From: Locusta migratoria
Taxonomy: Eukaryota > Arthropoda > Insecta > Orthoptera > Acrididae
Reading direction: 5' to 3'
NCBI GenBank assembly: GCA_026315105.1
Contig: CM048751.1
Span: 335,078,649-335,142,648 of the forward strand
Length of the DNA stretch: 64,000 bases
A model generated the notes under the pieces. It saw nothing but the letters and a program-made list of their open reading frames with translations. It was not told where the DNA came from and did no database searches. Of this stretch, positions 11,426 to 23,400 are shown piece after piece. Position numbers and translations under genes: made by a program. Each line of letters begins with the position of its first letter. The first letter of the stretch is position 1.

Positions 11426-14400
11426 ATATTTCGCTCTGCAGAGAAAACTACAGAACCCAAACGAATGGTCTGTGTGTAATTGTTGTCTGAAGTCTCCCGT
11501 TGTACACCATAGCATTTCCATGCCGATAGCAATAAGGGTGTGGATGATCTGGTGGTTTAAAGTCGTCAAATTATATATAAAAAAAAAGAAAATTCGGACT
11601 GAAGGCCAGCGATGACGTTTGCGACTCTATAGCAAGGAGGTTACATACTGCGAAACGTGATGCCATAGACCATCTCTTTGGTCTATGCGTGCTACAATGT
11701 CTTCAACTCTTTCTCTGTAAGGATAAGCATACGGATAAGGAAATATAAGAATAAATAAATAAAGCAGTAAAAAAATTCTTTTAATACAAATAATGTAGTT
11801 TACCAGAATGCCCTAAAATGAAATTAAAATTAATTTGGACATTACTCTCACCATACGTGTTGAGATATAGCGACACAGGCTATGAGGACTAATGTATTAT
11901 CTATTATAAATCATTAACCACTTCACATAATTTTATTTTTTTATTTGAATGTTGATTAAAAATGTTTCTTTCTAAAGAAGGTATTGTATTTCATTTCATC
12001 CTTCAAAACCAGTCTCATAGCACACTACTGAATGATAGCTTATCTATCATAATCAACCAACACGCGATCGGATTCGCGGGTATAAGCTAGTTTCTTATAA
12101 AGAAACCAACACACCCCTTCAGTCGTTTATTTCGGTTTAGCTATACTGTTTAGATATCAGCTTAGTTAGGTAGATATGTCATGTTACCAATTGCTCCACA
12201 ATTAACCTCAGCAAGTAAATATAAACAGCTAAAACTTGACAGACAGGATGACTTTTTCGATACGTTGTTTTAAAAATAACATCATTTAAGAGTGGTAAAT
12301 AGTGGAAGTTCGTTTCGGTGTGACATATAGGTCCAACAAGATTGTATTACAGACATGGCACGTGTGTGCCCTAATGGCGCTATGTTATCGATCACTTTGT
12401 TTTCTTAATTAATACCTCATTGATTGAGAAACTTTGGCAGATGAGATCTAGCCTCCCACATTGTTGTTGTTGTTATGGTCTTCAGTCCGGAGACTGGTTT
12501 GATGCAGCTCTCCACCCTACCCTATCCTGAGCAAGCCTTTTCGTCTCCTCATTAGAACGGCAACCCACATCCACTTGAATCTGCTTACTATACGCGTCTC
12601 TTGGTCTCCCTCTGCGATTTTTATCCCACACACTTCCCTCCAATGCTAAATTTACGATTTCTCGATGTCTAAGAATGTTTCCTACCAAGCAATCCCTTCT
12701 TTTAGTCAGGGTATGCCAAAAATTCCTTTTCTCACCAATTCTGTTCAGTATCTCTACATTAGTTATGCGATCTACCCACCTAATCTTCAGCATTCTTCTC
12801 TAGCACCTCATTTCAAAAGCCTCTATTCTCTTCCTGTCCGCACTGCTTATCGTCCATGTTTCACTCCCGTACAAGGCAACACTCCACACAAATGCCTTCA
12901 GAAAGGATTTCCTTACCCTTAAATTAATATTCGATGTTTGCAAATTTCTCTTTTTCAAAAATGCTTGTCTTCCCATTGCCATTCTGCATTTTATATCCTC
13001 TGTACTGCGACCATCGCATGTTATTTTACTACCCAAGTAACAAAACTCTTCTACCACCTTCATTGTTTCGTTACCTAATCTAATTCCTTCAGCATCGCCT
13101 GATTTTCTAAGACCGCATTCCATTATTTTTGTTTTGCTCTTGTTAATGTTCATTTTATACGCTCTCTTCAACACACTGTCCATTCCATTCAACTGCTCTT
13201 CCAGGTCCTTTGCTGTCTCTGACAGAATTACAATGCCATCAGCAAAACGCAATGTTTTTATTTCTTCCCCCTGAAGGCTACAACCCTGTCTTACTCCCTT
13301 CCCAACTGATGCTTCCCTTTCATGCCCTTCTAGTCTGATAACTGCGGTCTGGCTTTTGTACAAGTTGTAAATAACTCTCCTTTCCCTGTATTTTACCCCT
13401 GCTGACTTCAGAATTTAATACAGTGTATTCAAGTCAACATTGTCAAATGCTTTGTCCAAATCGACAAAAGCTAAAAATGTAGGTTTGCCTTTCCTTAATC
13501 TATCTTCTAAGATAAGACGTAAAGTGAGTATTACCTCCCGGGTTCCTATGTTCCTTCTGAATCCAAAATGATCTTCCCCGATGTCAGCTTCTACCAGCTT
13601 TTCCATTCTCCTGTAGATAATTCGTGTTAAAATTTTGCAACCATGACTTTGATCTGATGGTTCTGTAATTTTCACACATGTCTGCGACTGATTTCTTTGG
13701 AATGGGGATTATTACATTTTTCTTAAAGTCTGAGGGCATTTCGCCTTTCTCAAACATCCTACACACCAGTTCAAATAGTCTTGTCATGGCTGGCTCTCCC
13801 AGAGACTTTGGTAGCTCTGAGGGTATGTCATCTACTTCTGGGGCCTTGTTCCGACCTAGCTCTTTCAAGGCTCTGTCATCTCTCAGTCTAGTATCTCCTA
13901 TTTCATCTTGATCTACTTCCTCTTCCCTTCCTACAACATCGTCTCTAAGTTCATTTCCTCCCACATTATTTCTTAATATTAGATGACACTGAATAAATGC
14001 TTGATTATAGTCATAATCCTATCAGTTTCCAATTTATTGTCCCCATGCATATAAGCTGACAATGTCAATTCGCTATAATTACCATATAAATTGTGTATGT
14101 AATTTAATCTTCTATTTTATATTCGTACGTTGCTATATCTGTCATTATTATTGTCTTCTACAGGGTCTGAATATCGTAACAATGACTTATCGAAACTAGT
14201 AAATAAAGGATTTACAACACTAACGGCTGAATGTATGTGTTGGTTTATTTGCAAGTGTTGACCTAAGCAGTTTGGCACCTTATGTTTACAAACATTTAAA
14301 CATTGTTGAAGTCTCGCAGATATTCATAAGAAAAGCATTTCTTTGTTAGAAGAAATCTTATACTGATACAGTCACAGCTTTTCGTATTATAAACAACATA

Positions 14401-17400
14401 CAGAATATGAGATACAGAACAGTATTGCTGAAGGAATTGTTGAAAATTTCTTGTATAGCTCAAGACACTTTTCTGCAACAGTCACGTCGCTCAGAAACAA
14501 GCGATGAAACCGTAATTGCTGCCTATGAGAAGAGTGGACCTAGTCCTATCTAACTGTGGGTCTGATTTCCAACAACTTGGCACCGAGAGAAAAACGTGCT
14601 CATACAGCAGAAAATGGTACATATCATAACCAGTTAAAAACTGAACGATAACCCAGCCTACAAACAGGAAGAAGTTGTATGTAACATAAAAATCGCACTG
14701 TCGTGTTTTACGGCCCACTTTAGAGTTGCCTGTAGTTTTAGTATATTTTGCAAACATTTAGGACAAAAATAATAAACTTATAGATAATTAAACTAATGGG
14801 CTGAGGATTACGACTCTACTATTGTGATAATATCTAGGCCTATGCTCCCAACAAGTAATATTGTTTCTGACCGTATTTTAACATACCCTCTTTGGAGCTA
14901 TTACCTCTTTAAACTATTATTTTAATATCTCTCCAACTTTTTCATTATCTTTTTCCGTTAAAATATTACCACCTGTCTTGCTTTGGTAATTTAAGTGTTT
15001 TTTCTGTGCCTGTACTGGTCACGAATGGCTATATCTTGGAAGGAACTAAGCGTACATTTGACGTTCTGAAATCAGTCACGTGACATCCCTCGAACGAAAC
15101 CTTTTCCGAAACTCTCTTTTCCATAAGCCATATTGCTGTTCGTATTTGATAATTTTCCTATTTATAACTCAAGCCTTGTCATTTCAAAGCAATGGCGCAT
15201 TGAAAATTTTCAAAAACAGGACGGGCTTAGCACAATGAATTATAAGCAAATGTCTGAACATGCCCTATTAGCAGATAACACCTGCCATCGATGGTACAAG
15301 AATTACGGATTACTCTCGCAGCTGTTATGCGTAGCGTAATAGGCGGTGCAGTAGTTCGTGATGCACGTACATTTTAGACGGCGGGAATGCATTGTCTCGC
15401 TGCGATAACTTCGAACAAGAAGTTCTCAGGTTTCCGTCCGCGTCAGGTGTTTAAAACTCCACGAGCTTTCGGCCAAGCACTCCTTGGCCATTGTCAAGTA
15501 GTATTGACTGCGTAGTGGCTGCAAGTCTGGGCTTATACACACTAGCTGCCGGCTGTGACGTCACTGGTTCTCCGCGACATCGCCATATATGGGCATGCTT
15601 TGAGTCGGTGTTCGATGCGCCCACGCCGCTGCTGGCCGCCGTTTCTGTTAAGGTTGGTATCAGATGTTTTAATTTCGATGGCTTCGTTAATAATACTGTC
15701 CCAGAAGCCGTTCGAGCGAGCCAAGACGGCAGTTTCATCGAATTTATTGTGATGACCGTTTACTAAAGGAGGCTCAAACGATAAATCGATAAAACCTTTC
15801 ATGTTCCTTACTTCATTGTTCATCATTTTGTACTGTTTGTTCAACATAAGACTGCCCACACTCGCAAGGTATCTTGTAGACCCCAGGTGTACTGAGACCT
15901 ACTGCGTCTTTAACTGGTCTCAGTAATTGCCGTATTTTTGTCGGGGGCCTGAAGACTGATTCGATCTTGTATCTCTTCCACAGGCGGCTTATTTTGCCCG
16001 ACACAGAACCACAGAACCCAAAAAAAGCAAGTTTCTTTCCTTATTGTGTTTGCTTCCTGTGATCGCAACACTTATTTCACGATCATTGGCGCTATTACTC
16101 CTGAAGGCCTTTACAGAGACGGCGGCCTGCAGCTCAGCGCGGCGTGGGATCCAGCGATCGCGCAGATAAAACGGGCGCATCGAACACCGACTCAAAGCAT
16201 GCCCATATATGGCGATGTCCCGGAGCACCAGTGACGTCACAGTCGGCAGCTAGTGTATATGAGCCCGTACTGGCAGTCAGTAGGCAGTCAGTACCACTTG
16301 ACAATGGCCAAGGAGTGCTTGGCCGAAAGATCGTGGAGTTCTAACCACCTGACGCGGATTTTAGACGGTGGTTCGAGACGTGCCGGGCGCTGTTGTTCAG
16401 CGCTCTCGGCCATAGGGCTTTACGCCCTGAGAATAACGAAAATACACAGTCAACGACGAAACGATCAAAATAAAACAAAAACCAACGTCCACAAAGGATC
16501 GATGAAACCGAAGAACCAATAAAAAGAAAATAGAAGAAAGAGGGATCAACGCCATATGTAATAAAAAAAAATGTTCAAAAGTTTGTAAAGCTTATGGGAC
16601 TTAACTACGGGGTCATCAGTCCCTAAACTTACAAACTACTTATGAACAACTTACGAACTAGGACGGCACAAATATCCATGCCCGAGGGGGGATTCAAACC
16701 CCGACCGTAGTGACCGTGCAGACCGTGACTGAAGCGCCTCAGTCTCCTCGGCCACCGCGGCCGGTATATGTAATAAAAGAAACTGGGAAAAATTCTCAAT
16801 GAACAACCCAGAACGAACATGTTCAAATGTTCAAATATTTGTGCAGCTTATGGGACTTACAAACTACGTATCAACTACCTTATACTGAAGACGGCACAAA
16901 TATCCATGCCCGAGGGGGGATTCGAACTCCCGACCGTAGTGGCCGTGCAGATCGTGACTGGAGCGCCTCAGTCTCCTCGGCCACCGCGGCTGGCAGAACG
17001 AACATGAACAAACGACCGACAAGCATCGCTCTAACTGAGTAACAACAGATATAAGAAAATAAATAACAAAATAAAATAAAAATCTTGATCCCTAAAGGTT
17101 TATCGCACACTCTTGTGAATTGAAAACAACCATATTGTCTAATATTCCGAGTTGTGCAAAGGTAACACCGCTTTCTCTGAAAAGTGCATTTGTTCTATTT
17201 TGTCAACATACTATGCAATTCATACCAACGAATTGCAAACACTGACTTCTTTTTCACACGTACATTAACTGGCGATCCAATGTTCCAATGTTTGTAGAGA
17301 TTATGGGACTTAACTACGTGTTCATCAGTCCCTAAACTTACAAACTACTTATGAACTAGCTAATCCTAAGGACGGCACAAATATCCATGCCCGAGGGGGG

Positions 17401-20400
17401 ATTCGAACCCCCGACCGTAGTGGCCGTGCAGACCGTGACTGGAGCGCCTCTGTCCCCTCGGCCACCGCGGCCGGCATTTTCTGGCGAGATAACGTTATAA
17501 TAACTGTTGTAAATGACTTAAAGATAGTAGATTTTATATAGATTAAGCACTAGAGTTATGTGCAATTCAGTGTTACCAAACTTATTCCCTTTGTTATTTT
17601 AGCTGTAAAATAAAACGTAGTCCTGGCTTGAAACAGACCATTTGCTCTTTACGTCAGCGCAGAACAAAGTAACATGAACAAAGACATATCTGAAATACAG
17701 AAAAATAATACAATGTACGTTATCAGCGTTCACAGCAAACATACAAAAGACAAAATTTTAGCAGACGCATTGATTCTTATTATTGACTCTCAACATGTTC
17801 CATAAGTAGTGAATAGTTGTATTAAAAAAAAAAAAAAAAGAGAGAGAGAGAGAGAGAGAAAGAAACAAGAAAAAAAAAGGCAAGCTAATTTGTTGCGATG
17901 TATACACTTGCGTTTCATTAAGGAACGTGAGCTACGACAGAAATATCAGCACGTTGTTTAGAATATTCATTATTGCAGTATCCTCCCAGTTTAGGTGCAT
18001 ATGCTTAAGAAGACCATTGGTCAATTGTTTGTTATGTATTTCACGGCATGTTCACGAAAACATTTTAGGAACTCGTTACGGACAGACAGACATCGTCATA
18101 TCGCCTTACTTTTGCAAATATCTCTGTAAAGATACGAGATACTAAAATAAACCCTTAATGGAGGAAGCTGTAAAGCAATAAATAGAAACATATAAAATCA
18201 AAGCTCAGTTTGTGCAACGTTGTGAGAAATGGAAATAATCACGTTGTCGGACTGCGATGCGGGAGACCTCGACCAGGTTTGGTGTGGTAGATGGAATCCT
18301 TCAACCTTCTTGGATGGATCTTGCACGAGGTGGTCGTTGTGCGGTGGATTTTCGTTCCAGCGTTCTTACCACTTGGAGGTCACGTCGAAGGAAGTGGTGC
18401 TTTCTCTGTCACACCAGGGAGGTTCTCGTGATTTCAGACGACATGCTGGTGGATCCCTTAGAGCATCATACAAGGGAGAGTTCTTGAGAGTGTTGAAGAA
18501 GGACAAGTGGGAGAGAGTAGTACTCACGAAACATTTGTCGTGTCTGAAATCGAATTTTCTACTTACGTGATAATCTCAGTGCTGAATGAAATTTACCCGT
18601 GTAGCCTAGAGATGCCACAAGCGCGCCTGATTTGTCCTATTACCCAGTTGTTTTAACGTTTGTCGTTGTGTGCTATGTTCCAGCAACCACGCCATCAATG
18701 ACATCGCCGTCTTCACACTGACGGTTGGCTTCGATCTGAGTGACAAAATAAACGTCATCGGGCTGCCCTCACAAGATCAAAAACCGTATGGTAAGTCCAT
18801 TGCTCATTTCATCAGTTCTGTCCTGAGCCGCCGTCCTGAAATCTTGTAACGGTTTAGCGAGATTACGGATCATAAAACATGCTTCTTTACTGTATATCTT
18901 AATGGCAACCAGAAAAAAATGCAAGAAATAAACACGCCTGTAAGGGTAAGGTTGGCGGTTTCACTCGATAAGTGACTCCCTTACAACACGGGCATATTAC
19001 TAATGTGTTATTCCTGAATAAGCCACATAAATATCCTCAAGAGGGCTAATTGTTGGTGAAGATATCATATATGTTAGAGGTTAGTTCTTCACTTAATCGT
19101 CTGTGTTTCTTTCTTTCACGAATAAGTATCCAATGAGATGCAAAGTTGTTGTGAGTGCAGAACTAAACTGTGTCACGCAACACAAAATTTCCAGAATGAA
19201 ACTTCACTCTGCAGCGGAGTGTGCGCTGATATGAAACTTCCTGGCAGATTAAAATTGTGTGCCGGAACCGGGACTCGAACCTGGGACCTTTGCCTTTCGC
19301 GGGCAAGCGCACCACCGACTGTGCTATCCCGACACGACTCACGATGCCGCCTCACAACTTTACTTCCGCCAGTACCTCGCCTCCTACTTTCCAAACTTCA
19401 CAGAAGCTCTCCTGCAAACACGCAAGACTAGCACTCCTGGAAGAAAGGATATGGTGGAGACATGGCTTAGCCACAGCCTAAGGGATGTTTCCAGAATGAA
19501 ACTTTCACTCTGCAGCGGAGTGAACGCTGATATGAAACTTCCTGGCAGATTAAAATTGTGTGCCGGAACCGGGACATATCCTTTCTTCCAGGAGTGCTAG
19601 TCTTGCGTGTTTGCAGGAGAGCTTCTGTGAAGTTTAGAAAGTAGGAGGCGAGGTACTGGCAGAAGTAAAGTTGTGAGGCGGCATCGTGAGTCGTGTCGGG
19701 ATAGCACAGTCGGTGGTGCGCTTGCCCGCGAAAGGCAAACATCCCAGGTTCGAGTCCCGGTTCCGGCACACAATTTTAATCTGCCAGGAAGTTTCAACAC
19801 AAAATTTATTTTACAAGGTACCTAGACAGGTTCACTAGGGTTTCCAAGGTTCAGCCTGAAAACACAAACGAGCGAAACTCGAAAAAGAAACGTAAACTAC
19901 TCGTTCGATGTCTAATACGGCCTTGGTAAAGTGTAACAAACGTTTTCTTGACTCAAAATTTAAATACAGGACAAGGTCGATATTCTATCCGTGCACAAAC
20001 ACAAACCAAATCACAAACACATGCAAGGTCCAGAGACGTAGTGGAGGTCGACGGTCGACGGTGGAACCGAGGCAGGCGAGTTGTCGTAAAGTCCACCACC
20101 GCACACGAAGTCCAACTGCTAGACGCGGCAGCTCCCTAGGGACAATCAGAGGGCTAAGTAGGAATATTGTCCCCTCTAGTGTCTAAATCCCCATCTGGAA
20201 AGCAAAGTGCGAGTGAGCAAATTTTTATCATGGAGGGCAAGGAGAAAGGATTCGAAGGTAAGGTTAATAATGGCTGCATTAGGGCATCATAATCGCCGGA
20301 TCTCTATATTGCAGACAGCTTCCTATTCCCTCGACTCAACTCGGTCTTAAAGAAAACAGATTTCACGATACTCCTGACATACAACGGAACATGGCGAAGC

Positions 20401-23400
20401 TTCTGAACACCATCCCAAAGTAAGACTTCGTACAAAGTTTCCAGAACATGTATCTACGAGCTCAGCGATGCATTGTTATGTCAGGTACATATTTCGATGG
20501 ACAATAAAATGCTCAAATGTTTGTTAAGCTTAAAGGACAAAACCTCCTCAGTCCTGTGAATTTTTTTTTCAATATTTTTGTGTTTAGTTTATATTTCATG
20601 ATTAATAATATTCCGAAAAGGCCTCAAAAACATTTTAAAAAATTCTGACTCTTTATTATCTTCAAAAACTCATGTCCCCTATAGGGGACACTAGGTACCA
20701 CATCTGTCAGTATGTGGTGTGATATTTCACTATGCAGTTTACGTTAATATGCTTTATGTTATTGGTAGTATAGGCCGATTTTACATTAACTAAAAAGGTC
20801 CATGAAAATTTGAGTGCTCACATAGCCACAAACCGACTTCTCATTCTGTCAGCCACTTTAGCACTGCTGCAGAGTGAATACGTGACAAGGTAGTGTGTCT
20901 TTTCCAATTCCAAGATGTGCTGGCACCTTCCATTTGTGCATTGAGATGCCTAGCACTGCGACCAACATTTGAATATTGAAGCCAGATTTATTTTATTTTA
21001 TGTCTCCTACAGGGCCGCAGGGACTGAGGAGGTTAACTGGGGGGGGGGGGGGGGGTAATCAGTCCCTAAACTTACTAACTACTTATGAACTACATTATAC
21101 TAAAGACGGCAAAAACATCAATGCCCCAGGCGGGATTCGAACCCCCGACCGTAGCGGCCGTGCTGACTGTGACTGGCGCGCCGCAGACTGCTCGGCCACT
21201 GCGGCTGGCCGATGGACAATAAGGTCACTATAGTTCATAGTTAATCTACGTCAATTTTACAACACTACTCACCGAACTTCATTGTCAGAGGTTGTATGAT
21301 ATCGAACCGCAATACTTGCCTGATTATCATGAAATCACAACATACAACCGCTGGATGAGAGCGTCATGATAACACTTACATTTTTTAATTCGGCAAATAA
21401 TCACGTCAAATACAGAAATGTTAGCATTGTTCGTGATAACCGCGTAGCTGTAGTACACTACCGGGATAGAATCAGTCAGCGATAAAATTGCATCTGCTGA
21501 CAACAATATTATAAATCGCTGCTTTCTTTTTATTGCCATTCAACAACTGAGAACCTCTATTACTCAACTTTTCTGTAACTAAAGAAATTTAATTCAAGCA
21601 GCTAAATAATCTTTCCATAAATAGGTGTAGTATATTTAAATACAAATTTTGCTCCTATATTGAGCCAAATTTCAGGGAGTATATATGAATGACGCTTCAA
21701 CTTGAACAGCTATGTGACCTTTATATAGGCAGACTGAAATTTTAACTCTTCAACGAAATGGCGATAATATAAAACTTGCGATTAAAATTGTGTGACGGAC
21801 AAGGTTTTATACAGTAACTCCGTCCAAAGAGCCACGTAAGGTCCGTTGGTACCCATTACCTTCATTTTAAATCGAACGTATGAACCATAGTATATAAGTC
21901 ATCAATACATCCTTGAAATTAGAGTTTTAATTTTTAAACTAAAATAAGAAATTAAATACTTTATATGGATTGAGCGTTCTGAGCGTCTCATGTATTCCAT
22001 TCCCACGTTAGCTTACATCTTTCACTTAGTGGGTTGAAACGTAAGTTTAGTATGCCAAACAAATTATGTACGTTGGCTCCTCACATGTGATAATTCTATG
22101 ATAGTCTTGAAAGAATACATGACTACACAAAGCAGTGGAACGGGTTAGTGAGAACTGATGGAGTGTGATGCATGCAACCAAATCTGAAACATCTGTTGTG
22201 GTGCTTATCACTAAATCAGTTAGCCTTTAAGACGCAGCAGGAGACAGTACTGTAATATGTTTTACAGTCGTGGAAAAATGTTACACCATAGGCATTCCTT
22301 AAGAGCGGTTCCAAGCCGAAAGTACTGTACACTTTGTAGCTGCCAAAAAAGTGCCTTCCATCTTGAGGTTTCCAAATTTTTTCATCGCTGTGGTGTACCA
22401 TTTTTCAATCGGTGTTAATGGAGTAAGTTAATGGTTCCTTTTGAATAGTTCTTGGAAGACAGTGATGTCCATTTCGTAAAGTATAAGACGTACATCCCAT
22501 AGAAGTTGTCTCTGCACCTCCGGACACTCATCTACTGTCGCCCTGCTGAAGCACCTGCTCAGTCATTGGCAGCAAATATTCAGCCTATAATGGCCGTTAA
22601 CACAGTAGTCTCGCCTTCCTAGAGAATGAACTTGCGACCTTGCACTCAAGAAGTTACGATCAAAGAACACTGCTTTAACACAATACAATTGATTTCCAAG
22701 AATTTTACACAAGCCAGTTTTGAAGTCCGTAGCACATAAAAGCCTTAGAGGTGAGATACAAATAAATGTCCTTTTGACTTGAACAAAACTAAACACTTCT
22801 TCTAGATGGGTCGAGTGACCAGTGAATGTCTCTCACTGATACCAAGTACTATCCGTAGTCGTCCCAGCCGTGGTGGTGTCTAGCGGTTGAATCCGTAGGC
22901 AAACGACGGCCGAAGTCTAGCAGTCGCGACGAAACTCAGAGGTGCAGTGAGGGTACGTCTTCCATAGCAGTAGGCTGGAGCGTTACAGGCCGTGGTGCCG
23001 ATCGTGTGGCCAGGTAGGGACCGTTCTGGCCAATGACGCGGCTCCCAAAGCTCTTGGGGGTTTCCTGAGGTACAGGTTAGGATTATTTGCTTAGCTGGTG
23101 TTGCTTGTGTTCTCCGTGAGTAGGCCGGTATGTTATTGTTTTCTTGCGCCGTGCTGTACGCGCAACCGGCTTAGCCTACATGTAAGGTGTGTTGCCGGCT
23201 GGTCAGGGGCAGGCTTGGAGCTGGAAGAACAAATGGGGTCCCATATCAGCTGTAACAAGTCCACACACATTAATTTTGGGTAGACAAGTACTATATTTCT
23301 GGTATTTGCAGCTTAAAATTGCTAAGTAAGAGCGACTGCAATTTTCCGTAAATGTATGACTGGAAATCATTACCAGAGACCCAGACCAACTCTATGTTAG

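Noticed and set aside
17283..17476. Target duplication for the third clustered SINE
   Set aside because: Only CTGGCGA is shared and it is not adjacent to both ends, so I did not claim it.
18229..18570. 113-codon frame as an additional exon or gene
   Set aside because: No recognised motif, no splice-site support, and it would not fit between exons C and D, which join in phase without it.
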